Positions 1 to 10,819 are shown, numbered from the stretch's first letter. The stretch: DNA of 64,000 bases from Bacteroidetes bacterium 47-18 (GCA_001897155.1 MKSF01000014.1:1-64000), one strand, 5' to 3'. The notes: generated by a model not told the origin, from the sequence alone. Made by a program: numbers and translations.

Positions 1-1505
1 CGGTGTCTTTCCTGTACTCCTGTCCGTTGAAAGTAACGCTCAGGCAGTTGGCAAGGCGGGTGGTGTCGGCAGTTGGCGCAGCATCCATACTGAGGTGCAG
101 TACCAGGATGCTGTCGCACCCGTTGCCTGCCGTAAGTGTATGGTAGTAGGTTCCCGGAGCGAAATACCTATTATTGTGCCACCTGTACCCGTCTTTCAGG
201 TAGCAGGTGGTATCATAGAAATGTGTGGTATCAGAGAAAAATATGTTGAGCGTTAGCACAGTGACGCTGTCGCATCCGGTCTGTACCTGGGTAGAGGTGT
301 CTACGAGTGTAAATGTGCCGGCCTGGCTGACGGTCTGCCCGTTCCAGGTGACAGGCAGCACGGGATTGCAGTGGGTGATGGTTTCCATGACGACCGGCAT
401 CGGCCTTACGGTAAGCTCCAGTCTCCTGATGCTGTCGCAGTTAGCTGTAGCGAAGGTATCTATATAGGTACCGGACTGGCTGTACCCTGCATACGAAGTG
501 CCATGGCATATGGCAGTATCGACTGTTGTATAAATATTTCCATATGATGTATTGATGGGCAGGTAGTTGCTGAATGCTTCTGAAATGCAGCTTCCGGCAA
601 ATTCTACTTTCAGCCTTACCACATCCCCGACCAGGAAGTTTCTTTGCAGGATAGCGCTGTTGTTGCCGGGTATCGGAGAGCCGTTAAGGTACCAGGTATA
701 GGTCGGGGTACTGATGCTCCCGGGTAGAGTGGCTTGTATCATATAAAGCCCGTTGCAGCTCTGGCTGTCTATGACACGGATAATCGGCGCGGGACCTACC
801 ATAATATTGGCCATATCCTGTACGATGATACTATATGTATAAGCCCTGCTGAAAACGACATTGGGGCCTTGTATCGCAGAAACATATATCGTTCCGCTCC
901 TGTGGAAGTAAAGACTGTCCCCGATCAATGCAATGCCGCCGCCGCCGCCGGTAAAATTGGGAATATTGTGTGGCCAGGATTGGAGGAAATTGCCGTTGGC
1001 GTCATATTTCCTGAGATGAGTGGTGTTGAGCAGGTAAAAATTGTCTTCACAATCAGCATATATATCTGCTACAAATCCTGTGCCGTCCTGCGGGGTCAGT
1101 GTTTTTATAAGTACATCATTGCTGGTGCCGTCATACCTGTATATGTTGTTGGTTGTAATATTAAACAGGTACCGGTTGCCTATTCCAAAGTTCAGCCCTA
1201 TTGTCTGGTGACCTGTGTTGACTAACTGCAGGGTTACCGGGTCTACATAGTGATAGTTACCGCGCACTCTCAGGTAAAAAGTCTGGGTCATATTGCTGCT
1301 GCCGAATACCTTCCCGATGGCGAGCGACGTACCGATGTTACCGTTGATATACACCGGCTGTACAGTGCCGGTCATGCAATCATGCTCATAAATGATATTG
1401 CCGCTTATGGAATAGAATCCCAATATGCCCGTGTTGGGTAAATTCATTTGTCCGAAGATCGGCATGGTATAATATACCAGGATCAATACAGTAAAAAATC
1501 CTCTC
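1..1505 (-). CDS. T9SS-type exported repeat protein, 3' end cut by window edge
   Basis: The reading frame is open from the ATG at 1505 to the window edge, so about 500 N-terminal residues are visible and the C-terminus is missing. After a short hydrophobic N-terminus comes a region of about 250 residues that matches the next gene upstream (1543-3825) block by block. Then follow modules of about 70 residues, each ending in a Cys-Asp-Ser motif followed by a hydrophobic strand (CDSIRRLELTV, CDSVTVLTLNI, CDSILVLHLSM). A run of five Gly codons (near 945-960) replaces a non-repetitive stretch in the paralogue. By homology to its neighbour it probably ends in a gliding-motility type C-terminal sorting domain outside the window. 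Role inferred: large secreted or cell-surface protein. The exact function is unknown. Confidence 0.75.
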
Positions 1506-1542
1506 ATGGCTTTTTTTTTTAATGAGTATATCAAAGTTTTAA

Positions 1543-3825
1543 TTAGTATATCAGGGTGAAATTTCCTTTAAACTCATATTTTCTCTTGTCGTTGCAGGTA
1601 TATTCCACGTAGTAGTAATAAACATCCGCTGTCGCTCTTTTATTATTGAAAGTGCCATCCCACTGCTCATTGACGTTGAATGATATAAATACCCTTTGTC
1701 CCCACCGGTTGAATATCTGCATCCTGTAAAAGTCGTTCAGGCCTGAAACATAGAAAGGTCCGAACCTGTCATTCAGGCCGTCGTTATTGGGTGAAAATGC
1801 GTTGGGGAATATCAGCTCGCAGCATTTGTCCGCGAGAAACAGCAGGGAATCCTCTATTGTACAGCCGAACCGGTTGGTGACCGTAAACGGGAAGGTCTTA
1901 CGCAGCGAGTCCAGGTAATATGACTGGTGCCTGTTGTCAATGCTATCCACGGGCAGCCCTTTCCAGTCGAAGATATAATCCCCTTCCGCTTTGACATGCA
2001 CCGTATCTCCCAGGCACAGCAGCTTGTCCTTAGGCGTTACATCAATGGAAAATACGGGCAGACTGCTTAGCCAGATCTGTATGCGGATATTGGAGTCACA
2101 TCCCTGCCGGTCGGTGTATTGCTGAAGATAAGTCCCCGGGTTCCCGTAAGTAATGCCATTGAGTGTAAACGTCTCCTGGCCGCACAATGTGGTGTCTATA
2201 TATTGTGTCTGAGGGTAATGCACTTTAATGTTCGTTACTACATAATGACTGTCGCAGAAATGCACATTCCTGAAAGTATCTGCCAGGGACGTGTCCGAGA
2301 AGTAGGTGTGGCCCTTATAGGTAACGGACTGGCAGTCCCGGAGCAGCACATTTTCCGTAGTGGGCCGGTCATCATGGACCAGGAGGCGCAGTATCAGGAC
2401 ACTGTCGCAATTATGCCTGTTGGTCAGCGTATGAGTATAGGTGCCTGACTGGGTCAGCCTGTTCCCGTACCACGGATAGCCGTCCGGGTGAAAGCAGGTG
2501 GTGTCGTACAGGACTGTGGTATCAGCAAGGGTGATGGTCATGTTCATGATCGTAAGGCTGTCGCATCCTGTAGCGCTCTGAACGGAGGTATCCATCAGGA
2601 TATAGCTGCCCGCCTGGGCAATGGAATGATTGTTCCATACTACCGGGAAGACGGGATTGCAATAGCTGGAGAACAGCTGTGCTATCGGCAGGGGACGGAC
2701 GGTCAGGTTTAAGGTCCTGATGCTGTCACAAAGCCCCTGGCGGAATGTGTCCCTGTAGATGCCTGTAAGGCTGTAGCCCCAGACCGACTGACCGTAGCAG
2801 ACCGTGCTGTCATATTGCGAGTGCCTGGTATTGTAATTCCCGATGGTAATGGTGTTGCTGAACACCGTGTTGATACAGTTGCCATTGTAATTGATCCTTA
2901 CATATATGACATCTCCCGTGTTAAAGCTGCGCTGGAGCATAGGGCTGTTATTGCCCGGCAGGGGATTCCCGTTCACATACCAGGTATAGACAGGGTTGGT
3001 GATATTGCCGGGAATGCTGGCCTGTATGGTGAAGTTCTGCCCGCAACTCAGGCTGTCAATAACACGGATAGTGATATTGATATTGCTGATCGGGCTGGTC
3101 TTATAATTAGCCATATCCAGGGGTGACGGGGATGTCAGGGTATAGGTCCTGTTATAGACCAGGTTGGCGCCTTGTATGCCGGAAACGTAAATAGTATTGC
3201 CGAAACTGAAATACAGGCTGTCCTGTATCAAGGCTATCCCTGCACCGACGATGGGAAAATTGGGGATATTGTGAGGCCAGGATTGCAGTAAGGTAGCTGT
3301 GGAGTCATATTTCTGCAAATGTGTACTGTTGATCAGGTAAAAATTATCTTCGCAGTCTGCAAAAACATCATAAATGAACCGGGACCCGTCTGCCGGTGTA
3401 AGCGTTCTTATAAGGATGTCATTGCTGGCGCCGTCATACCTGTAGATGTTGGGGTACTGGAAATTAAAGATGTACCTGCTGCCTACACCCGGGTTGACAG
3501 CGGTGGTGCTGTGACCCGTATTGACGATCTGCAGCGTGACAGGATCTACATAGTGATAGGTGCCGCCGATGACCAGGTAGTAGGTCTGGGTGGGATTGGC
3601 GCTGCCCAGCACCTGCCCGACCCCTAAAGCTGATCCCAGCACAGGGGCGTTGAAAACTATCTGCTCTGTGTTGGCTATGCAATTATGTTCATAAATATTA
3701 TTGCCGGAAAGCGAGTAAAAACCGAATATATTGGGATCAGGCAGGCTCTGTGCTGTTGAGGGAACATGCACGGCCAGGAGCAGCAGTAGCAGATACAGCC
3801 TGTTTAATATCTTCAGATACCACAT
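1543..3825 (-). CDS. Gliding motility-associated C-terminal (T9SS type B sorting) domain protein
   Basis: This 760-residue exported protein has an N-terminal signal peptide (hydrophobic residues about 8-25, ending in TAQS), a region of about 250 residues without a recognised fold, an Ig/PKD-like stretch near 250-330, and about five Cys-Asp-Ser modules (CDSIRTLNLTV, CDSLTIMNMTI, CDSVLILRLLV, CDSHYVVTNIK, CDSNIRIQIWL). The last 90 residues match the CHU_C/TIGR04131 type: FPNAFSPNNDGLNDRF, then FNRWGQRVF and a C-terminal YYYYVEYTC strand. In known cases this domain directs export by the type IX system and surface attachment. The paralogue lies 37 bp downstream on the same strand, so this is a tandem duplication and probably one transcript. 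Sorting domain sure; ligand or role (adhesin, motility) unknown. Confidence 0.85.
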   Translation of the reverse strand: MWYLKILNRLYLLLLLLAVHVPSTAQSLPDPNIFGFYSLSGNNIYEHNCIANTEQIVFNAPVLGSALGVGQVLGSANPTQTYYLVIGGTYHYVDPVTLQIVNTGHSTTAVNPGVGSRYIFNFQYPNIYRYDGASNDILIRTLTPADGSRFIYDVFADCEDNFYLINSTHLQKYDSTATLLQSWPHNIPNFPIVGAGIALIQDSLYFSFGNTIYVSGIQGANLVYNRTYTLTSPSPLDMANYKTSPISNINITIRVIDSLSCGQNFTIQASIPGNITNPVYTWYVNGNPLPGNNSPMLQRSFNTGDVIYVRINYNGNCINTVFSNTITIGNYNTRHSQYDSTVCYGQSVWGYSLTGIYRDTFRQGLCDSIRTLNLTVRPLPIAQLFSSYCNPVFPVVWNNHSIAQAGSYILMDTSVQSATGCDSLTIMNMTITLADTTVLYDTTCFHPDGYPWYGNRLTQSGTYTHTLTNRHNCDSVLILRLLVHDDRPTTENVLLRDCQSVTYKGHTYFSDTSLADTFRNVHFCDSHYVVTNIKVHYPQTQYIDTTLCGQETFTLNGITYGNPGTYLQQYTDRQGCDSNIRIQIWLSSLPVFSIDVTPKDKLLCLGDTVHVKAEGDYIFDWKGLPVDSIDNRHQSYYLDSLRKTFPFTVTNRFGCTIEDSLLFLADKCCELIFPNAFSPNNDGLNDRFGPFYVSGLNDFYRMQIFNRWGQRVFISFNVNEQWDGTFNNKRATADVYYYYVEYTCNDKRKYEFKGNFTLIY

Positions 3826-3999
3826 GTTACAAATATAGTAAAAAAAACAGACTTTAATAAATTGTTAATTATTGTTTTGGTTGCAAATGCTATCCGTACT
3901 GTCCGGGGTATATGGGGCAGCGCCCGTAGTATGGAGGTGCAGCAGCAGTGAATGGAAATGCTCCTGTCAGTGGCTTTATTGTTTTGCCAGCTTGTCAGC

Positions 4000-4116
4000 C
4001 ATTCGGCAGGCGGTATGGAATCTCATAAAAGCCGGCTACCGGAATGACCCGCGGGAGCGGACACTGGTCAGCGAAACGTACCTTTTAAAAGGTATCGCCT
4101 GTAAGCAGATAGCCGC
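4000..4116 (-). repeat. Dispersed family-A repeat, degenerate copy
   Basis: Read on the minus strand from 4114, the sequence begins GGCTATCTGCTTACAGG, then a short A/T run, TACGTTTCGCTGA, and further on CGGGTCATTCCGG. These are the landmarks, in the same order, of the repeats at 10513, 24701, 39788, 48464, 59775 and 62966. The far end is too diverged to place. The rest of the 358 bp gap between 3826 and 4183 holds no gene that I would defend. Confidence 0.55.
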
Positions 4117-4119
4117 TTC

Positions 4120-4162
4120 ATAAAATAAAAAAGCGGAACCGGATTGATATCCCGGCCCCGCC
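4120..4162 (-). terminator. Likely intrinsic terminator of the 4184-5170 gene
   Basis: On the minus strand a GC-rich hairpin (GCGG..CCGG paired with CCGG..CCGC, small internal loop) is followed by a T-rich tail. It lies about 20 bp past the stop codon of the lipoprotein gene. Confidence 0.6.
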
Positions 4163-4183
4163 TGTCAATTGGTAATATACCTG

Positions 4184-5170
4184 TTATAACCCCTGTAATG
4201 CTGTAGTGATCTCTGCAAATGTTGCCGGCTGCGGCGATACATTAACAGTATGATTATGGGTCACTGTTATATCTTTCTGTACGGCCATATAGTACTGGTT
4301 GTTCTTTTCGGTCACGGTCATCACGTGGATCACGGATCCTACCGGGATATGATAGCCGGCATATCCCATAGTGAAGCTGTTGGCATTCGGAAGATAATTG
4401 TAAAGTCCTGAAACGGAATTGATCTGAGGGAATACCACATATACTTCCGTATTTTTCTCATTAAAGGTATTGTCCGGGAAGGTGACGCCGATGTCTGTTT
4501 TGGGACCGGTATGATTGAAGAAATAGTCACAGTTGATCCATCCCAGCGTGGTTACGCTGTCAAACGTAAAATACAGGTTGACTCCGCCGTTAATATTATT
4601 ATCCATCCTGTTGGACTTGGTGGTGCCTGTAGTGTCATCATACCACATCACCACGTTCCCGGCGGGTTGGGAGGATTCATAGCCTGTGTAGAGGGCCATC
4701 AGGTCGCTTGGCGGGTTCTCCGTGGTAAGGAAGCTCACGGAATAATCCCTGACATATATTTCCGTATCTTCAAATGATACTTCAACCTTAACCGCTCCGC
4801 CGCTAATCAGCCGCTGTTTATTTTCGGTTATGGTCTGTACCCTGTTGGCGATCATGGCCCTGTAGTCAAGCGCCTCTGTAAGGGTGACCTTCAGATTGAT
4901 TCCGCTGACAACATAGTTATTATCCTTATCCACAAAAGATTCTGGGTGGAATTTAATGACAGTGCCGCCCGCACCCTGGATAGTGACATATTCCCCTGAC
5001 TTGACAGTGAAGGTCTGGGGCTGGCTCTTAAGCTGCTTGAACAGCTCGTTCAGCTGGCTGGCCTGCGGGTCGTTATTATTGTTATTATTATTCCTGTCCT
5101 TTTTGCATCCTGCGATACTGAAAGCGGTCAGTACAAAGCTGAATATCCAAAATAATGATTTAATGCGCAT
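4184..5170 (-). CDS. Lipoprotein of unknown function with ZU5-like N-terminal region
   Basis: The 328-residue product starts with a typical SPII signal (hydrophobic residues 5-20, lipobox AGC at 19-21, then KKD), so it should be a lipid-anchored envelope protein. A run of Asn (AAT/AAC repeats, residues about 27-33) follows as a linker. Residues about 53-135 show the pattern I.G..GT.I.F.P.SFVD...V.G..LKV.L.EA, then T....LISGGAVKVE. The same pattern occurs in the lipoprotein at 47207-48301, so the two are distant paralogues. It recurs in many Bacteroidota surface proteins and resembles ZU5-type beta-sandwich domains (inference). No catalytic motif is visible. It stands alone, with hairpin terminators on both sides. 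Confidence 0.75.
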   Translation of the reverse strand: MRIKSLFWIFSFVLTAFSIAGCKKDRNNNNNNNDPQASQLNELFKQLKSQPQTFTVKSGEYVTIQGAGGTVIKFHPESFVDKDNNYVVSGINLKVTLTEALDYRAMIANRVQTITENKQRLISGGAVKVEVSFEDTEIYVRDYSVSFLTTENPPSDLMALYTGYESSQPAGNVVMWYDDTTGTTKSNRMDNNINGGVNLYFTFDSVTTLGWINCDYFFNHTGPKTDIGVTFPDNTFNEKNTEVYVVFPQINSVSGLYNYLPNANSFTMGYAGYHIPVGSVIHVMTVTEKNNQYYMAVQKDITVTHNHTVNVSPQPATFAEITTALQGL

Positions 5171-5263
5171 AGTTGAAAAATTTAAAGATTCGAAATTATG
5201 TTATCCTGTCAATGAAGACGTATTCATTATTCCAAAAATTGGGTAACAGTTTCTTAAAAAATG

Positions 5264-5298
5264 CATAAAGCCGGAAGTATGCAACTTCCGGCTTTACT
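5264..5298. terminator. Bidirectional-looking hairpin terminator after dedA-like gene
   Basis: A 13-bp perfect stem (TAAAGCCGGAAGT / ACTTCCGGCTTTA) with a 5-base loop lies 24 bp downstream of the DedA stop codon and 94 bp upstream of the lipoprotein gene. The A/T flanks would give a U tract on either strand. Confidence 0.75.
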
Positions 5299-5321
5299 GG
5301 CTTGTGAAAAAGCTATATATC

Positions 5322-5999
5322 TTAAGGCTGGCTGTGCACCGGCTTTTTATCTTTTTTTATGAACATCTTATAGATGATCGGTACGGTGGTGATAAGCACG
5401 ATGCCTATGATGATATAATGTAAATAAGGCTCCGCTTTTTTACCTACCACGAATCCTACAGATACCAGGGAGCCTATCCATAATACGGCACCGATGATAT
5501 TGTACATCGTAAATTTCTTATTATCCATTTTTACCACACCGGCAACGATAGGAGCAAACGTCCTGACAATAGGCAGGAAGCGGGCTACAATGATAGCGGT
5601 ACCTCCTCTCTTCTCGTAAAACTCGCGCGCCTGCTCCATATGCTTTCGCTTAAAGAGCCAGGTATCCTTCTTCTCAAAGAGCACTGGCCCCGTCTTCTTG
5701 CCAAACCAATAACCGACCATATTGCCCAGGACCGCCGCTCCCATAATAATGCCCAGCCACAATAAAAGATTCATTACGGGCTCGGCAAACGGCTGTACCG
5801 TGCTGGCCAGTATCATGCCGGTGATGAAGAGCAAAGCGTCTCCGGGAAGGAAAAAGCCTATGAAAAGGCCGGTTTCTGCGAATATGATAAAGGCAATAAG
5901 GTATAAGCCGCCGTGGTGATTGATCCACTCTGCGTTGACCAGCCTGTGTGTCATTATATAATGATAAGCCTCTTGAATCCAACTCAATATTGCATCCAT
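5322..5999 (-). CDS. DedA family integral membrane protein
   Basis: This is a DedA/VTT-type membrane protein. Family members include undecaprenyl-phosphate flippases and are tied to envelope integrity and membrane potential. The sequence shows the family hallmarks: GLFIGFFLPGDALLF near the first re-entrant region, a GYWFGKKTGP segment, the basic RFLPIVRTFAPIVAGVVKM motif, and several hydrophobic helices. The C-terminal tail is short and Lys-rich. I place the start at the ATG at 5999, giving 225 residues (MDAILSWIQEAYHY), which suits the family. An in-frame ATG at 6047 would add 16 residues of no obvious value. The gene lies downstream of the small zincin-like gene on the same strand and may share its transcript. 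Confidence 0.9.
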   Translation of the reverse strand: MDAILSWIQEAYHYIMTHRLVNAEWINHHGGLYLIAFIIFAETGLFIGFFLPGDALLFITGMILASTVQPFAEPVMNLLLWLGIIMGAAVLGNMVGYWFGKKTGPVLFEKKDTWLFKRKHMEQAREFYEKRGGTAIIVARFLPIVRTFAPIVAGVVKMDNKKFTMYNIIGAVLWIGSLVSVGFVVGKKAEPYLHYIIIGIVLITTVPIIYKMFIKKDKKPVHSQP

Positions 6000-6071
6000 T
6001 TCGATTGTGTCTGATTTTAAATAGAAAGAAAAAATTAGGTTTTGCAATTTACATTAAATAAATCTATTTTG

Positions 6072-6413
6072 TTAAGTAATGATATAGCAATAACCAATGG
6101 TTTGGAAATTTTCTTTTTCCATATCGCGTGCCGCTATTTCAAAACGGTTGTTGCGGTACCCCTTCAGCAGGCTTTCTCTGATATAGCAGTAGAGGAATCG
6201 CCAGAAGCCCCATTCGTGGAATTGCATGATGTGGGCAAGCTCATGCTGCAGCCAGGCGCGGTTTTGCAGCAGGTCCTCCACGGTGGCGTTGTGCAGGTAA
6301 ATGGTATTGCCGATGGTAATGGCCATTCCTGCGGCTGACCTGAGCTTCCAGGCGGCCAGTCGGGCGAAGAGATGACATTCTCTGACACGGATATAAAGAA
6401 ATTTTTGCTTCAA
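6072..6413 (-). CDS. Small HExxH protein, putative minimal zincin (DUF4157-like)
   Basis: The 113-residue protein carries WLQHELAHIMQFHEWG at about residues 54-69, an HExxH zinc motif in the form HELAHIMQ that is typical of DUF4157-like domains. About 25 residues later FEIAARD supplies a candidate third ligand (Glu) on the next helix. There is no signal peptide and no other domain, so nearly the whole protein is the metal-binding core. It is divergent from the NIF3 gene (48 bp between starts) and lies 72 bp upstream of the DedA start. Role unknown: it could be a very small peptidase or a structural remnant. The motif is certain, activity is not. Confidence 0.7.
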   Translation of the reverse strand: MKQKFLYIRVRECHLFARLAAWKLRSAAGMAITIGNTIYLHNATVEDLLQNRAWLQHELAHIMQFHEWGFWRFLYCYIRESLLKGYRNNRFEIAARDMEKENFQTIGYCYIIT

Positions 6414-6437
6414 AGCTTTTGTTTTATAGTACTTTTG
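6404..6437 (+). promoter_or_regulatory. Bacteroidota-type promoter for the NIF3 gene
   Basis: A TTTG at 6404-6407 and a TAnnTTTG box (TACTTTTG) at 6430-6437 are separated by 22 bp. The ATG at 6461 follows the -7 box by 23 bp. This argues against the in-frame start at 6419, which would lie inside the promoter. Confidence 0.6.
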
Positions 6438-6460
6438 AACAGCAACAATCTTGTAATAGT

Positions 6461-7570
6461 ATGGCTGTTTATATCAAAGATATCATTAAAATAATTGAAA
6501 ACTTCGCTCCTTTATACTACCAGGAGTCCTACGACAATGCCGGTGTGCAGGTGGGAGATGTGGAGCAGGAAGCAAAGGGAGTGCTGGTGACCCTTGATAT
6601 TACGGTGGCGGTAATGGATGAAGCGATAGCAAAAGGTTGTAACTGCATCATCGCGCACCACCCGCTGATCTTTTCCGCTATCAGGAAAATAACAGGAAAG
6701 AACGAAACCGAACAATGCATTATCAAAGCTATAAAGCATAACATCGTGCTGTACGCGGCCCATACGAATCTTGACAATATGCTGCTGGGCGTCAATAAGG
6801 TGATCGCAGACCGCCTGCAGCTCCGTGATGCCGCTATACTGGCACCGGACACCCGGCATTCCCTTTGTAAATTTATCTGTTATGTGCCGCCGGCGTATGT
6901 GGAGCAGGTGAAAAATGCGATCTTTAATGCCGGTGGCGGATCAATAGGTAATTACAGCGAATGCAGCTTTACGGTAAGCGGTACGGGTACGTTCAGGCCC
7001 GGGACTGATGCTGACCCCGCGATAGGTGTTGCCGGCGGTCCGAGAGAGGCTGTCGAGGAGCTGAAGCTGGAGGTGCTCATACCCGCCTACCTGTCCTCCG
7101 CTGTCCTGAATGCCGTCCGGGCGGTGGGCTATTATGAAGAGGTGGCGTACGAGATCATACCGCTGAACAATACGGACCAGGGTATCGGGGCAGGCTATAC
7201 AGGTACGCTGGCTACCCCTATGGAGGTGCCTGCTTTCCTTGCATACCTCAAAGACAGGATGCAACTGAAGGTGATCCGGTATGCGGGGCAGCCGCGCGGC
7301 CCGATCCGTAAAGTGGCGGTATGCGGCGGCTCAGGGAGCTTCCTGCTGCAGGCGGCCAAAGGCGCGCAGGCAGATATTTTTATCACGGCGGATTATAAAT
7401 ACCACCAGTTCTTTGAAGCGGGCAATGATATCCTGATCGCGGATATAGGGCATTACGAAAGCGAGATATTCACGAACGGGCTGTTCCTGGAGCTGCTTGC
7501 CTCCCGTTATCCCGGTCTGAAAATAGAAGCGACCTCTGTATGTACCAATCCCGTAAAATATTATTACTGA
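6461..7570 (+). CDS. NIF3/DUF34 family dinuclear metal protein
   Basis: This is a NIF3-like (YbgI/YqfO, DUF34) protein of 369 residues. The family folds around a dinuclear metal site; its members are often labelled GTP cyclohydrolase I type 2, but the true role is unsettled. Visible metal-site segments are CIIAHHPLIF and AAHTNLDN in the N-terminal half, and IADIGHYESEIF near the C-terminus. The length shows the middle insertion (about 110 residues, CutA/PII-like) found in the long YqfO type. A GG-rich segment (VAVCGGSGSFLL) precedes the last domain. It is followed by the zinc-ribbon gene, a very common pairing in Bacteroidota and elsewhere. The start was chosen from the promoter position. Confidence 0.92.
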   Translation: MAVYIKDIIKIIENFAPLYYQESYDNAGVQVGDVEQEAKGVLVTLDITVAVMDEAIAKGCNCIIAHHPLIFSAIRKITGKNETEQCIIKAIKHNIVLYAAHTNLDNMLLGVNKVIADRLQLRDAAILAPDTRHSLCKFICYVPPAYVEQVKNAIFNAGGGSIGNYSECSFTVSGTGTFRPGTDADPAIGVAGGPREAVEELKLEVLIPAYLSSAVLNAVRAVGYYEEVAYEIIPLNNTDQGIGAGYTGTLATPMEVPAFLAYLKDRMQLKVIRYAGQPRGPIRKVAVCGGSGSFLLQAAKGAQADIFITADYKYHQFFEAGNDILIADIGHYESEIFTNGLFLELLASRYPGLKIEATSVCTNPVKYYY

Positions 7571-7595
7571 TTATCAGATATAATAAAATTCCGGA

Positions 7596-7628
7596 TTGAT
7601 GTATTTTGACTATTATTACTTAACTTTG
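7596..7628 (+). promoter_or_regulatory. Promoter for the zinc-ribbon gene
   Basis: TTG at 7596-7598 and the -7 box TAACTTTG at 7621-7628 are 22 bp apart. The ATG is at 7677. The gene can thus be transcribed apart from the NIF3 gene. Confidence 0.55.
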
Positions 7629-7676
7629 CAGTTATTTTCCTAACAGACTACATTTAAAAATATTATTTTTTAATAT

Positions 7677-8435
7677 ATGGCTACGATTTCAAAAGATTTT
7701 TCTATTGAAGAAAAATTATCAGCAGTATTGACACTTCAGAAGATTGATTCTAAAATAGATGAAATCAAGATCCTGAAAGGAGAATTACCGATGGAGGTAA
7801 ATGACCTGGAGGATGAAGTGCAGGGCCTGCAGACCCGTATTGAGAATATCAATAGCGAGATTGAGAAAATAGAGAACTACATTGCGAGCAGAAGGGATGC
7901 CAAAAAAGAATCGGAAGCATTGATCAAGAAGTATGAGAAGCAGCAGAACAGCGTGAAGAACAGCAGGGAATTCGAAGCATTGGAAAAAGAGATGGAATTG
8001 CAGGAGCTGGAAATGAAGCTATGTGACAAGCAGATCAGGGATGCTGATAAGAAGATGCTGGATGCGCAGGAATTGCTGGGTAAGACCGAGCAGAAGCTGG
8101 CTATTAAGAACGAAATACTGGTAGTAAAGCAAAAGGAGCTGGAGAAAATTATCAAGGATACGGAAAAAGAAGAAAAAGAGCTGTCTAAAAAATCTGATGA
8201 AGCGAAGGAGAAGGTGGACGAAAGGCTGCTCTCCGCCTATGAGCGCATCAGGGGCAATTACAGGAACGGGCTGGCCGTAGTGCCGGTAATGAGGAATTCC
8301 TGTGGTGGTTGCTTTAACGTGATCCCACCGCAAAGACAAACGGAGATAGGTCAACGTAAGAAGATCATCGTATGCGAGCACTGCGGCCGTGTGCTGGTGG
8401 ACAATGACCTGAACGATTCCATCCATATCGACTAA
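7677..8435 (+). CDS. Coiled-coil protein with C4-type zinc ribbon (zf-RING_7 family)
   Basis: The 252-residue protein is a long charged coiled coil (residues about 15-185, rich in E, K and L heptads) followed by a C-terminal C4 zinc ribbon: CGGCFNVIPP with a second Cys pair in CEHCGRVL about 24 residues later. This matches PF02591 proteins (the CT398/CdsZ type), predicted to be cytoplasmic nucleic-acid- or protein-binding tethers. The QR-rich stretch between the Cys pairs (PPQRQTEIGQ) is typical. It sits 106 bp after the NIF3 gene and ends at a strong terminator. Precise function is not known. Confidence 0.9.
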   Translation: MATISKDFSIEEKLSAVLTLQKIDSKIDEIKILKGELPMEVNDLEDEVQGLQTRIENINSEIEKIENYIASRRDAKKESEALIKKYEKQQNSVKNSREFEALEKEMELQELEMKLCDKQIRDADKKMLDAQELLGKTEQKLAIKNEILVVKQKELEKIIKDTEKEEKELSKKSDEAKEKVDERLLSAYERIRGNYRNGLAVVPVMRNSCGGCFNVIPPQRQTEIGQRKKIIVCEHCGRVLVDNDLNDSIHID

Positions 8436-8466
8436 GACTAAGTATAACGACAGAATTTATTATAAT

Positions 8467-8506
8467 AAAAAGCAGCGCTGCCCATAGAGGTAGCGCTGCT
8501 TTTTTG
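8467..8506 (+). terminator. Intrinsic terminator of the NIF3/zinc-ribbon pair
   Basis: The stem AAGCAGCGCT / AGCGCTGCTT, a 12-base loop and a run of Ts lie about 35 bp after the zinc-ribbon stop codon. Confidence 0.85.
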
Positions 8507-8581
8507 TGGGTTATAAGATTAGATCCGGTGCCTGTGAAATTATGATCACTTTGTAATGAAGCCTGGCTGTCTGGAAAGTCA

Positions 8582-8690
8582 ACAACCCTGTCATATTGAG
8601 CTGAGCCGAAATATAGACAGGGTTGCTGGTTGAATTGTTACATTTCGACAGGCTCAATGTGACAAGACAGTTTCAATGTGACAATACAAG
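8582..8690. repeat. Family-B (GTCGAAG-type) repeat with hairpin
   Basis: A stem CAACCCTGTC / GACAGGGTTG (8582-8625) encloses TTGAGCTGAGCCGAAAT. It is followed by CATTTCGACAGGCTCAATGTGAC and another partial AATGTGACA unit. This is the same motif family as the arrays at 15.1 and 20.0 kb. The hairpin may also terminate transcription between the convergent zinc-ribbon and pyrG genes. Confidence 0.7.
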
Positions 8691-8721
8691 AGGGTCTTTT
8701 TTATTGTATATAATGCTGTTG

Positions 8722-10413
<1,692 letters not shown>

Positions 10414-10418
10414 TCATG

Positions 10419-10426
10419 CAAAGGTA
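10419..10426 (-). promoter_or_regulatory. -7 box upstream of pyrG
   Basis: TACCTTTG on the minus strand, 75 bp before the pyrG ATG. No clear -33 TTG lies at the usual distance, so this is a moderate call. Confidence 0.45.
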
Positions 10427-10512
10427 GGATAATTATTGTGTTATAAAAATTCCTTTTGTTTTTTATTGCGGCCGGAGTGGTGAGCCGTAGCGACAGGATG
10501 CCTTTTCCTTAA

Positions 10513-10670
10513 ATGGCTATCTGCTTACAGGAAAACATCCTCTTATTACAGGTACGCTCCGCCGGGACATGTCCTCCTGTGTGAGGCAGCGGGTATTTTT
10601 TGCTATAAAGCTATGTATCGTGCCGGCCATTCCAACGGGTGTGAGGGTATCTGCTTTGTAGCATCTTATG
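10513..10670 (+). repeat. Dispersed family-A repeat
   Basis: It begins TGGCTATCTGCTTACAGG, followed by ATCCTCTTATTACAGGTACGCTCCGCC, a region resembling the CTCTCTGCGGG..CGCTTTTGCTATAAAG block of other copies, and GGCCATTCCAACGGGTGTGAGGG. The right end is diverged. The remainder of the 475 bp gap between pyrG and the DUF58 gene shows no gene. Confidence 0.6.
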
Positions 10671-10819
10671 TGCCTGCTCCTGCTATCTGCCGGATTGGTT
10701 GCTTATATAGAGCATCAGCTTTTTATAGAGTACGGTGTTTTTAATATTGCGGTTGCGAACGCTTTATAAAACGGTATCATTGCCGGGGAATTGAAGCGCT
10801 GTTAAAGGTAGCGGAATGG

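Noticed and set aside
3872-4123. 83-codon frame on the plus strand
   Set aside because: It runs through a degenerate family-A repeat and has no family likeness, promoter or good composition.
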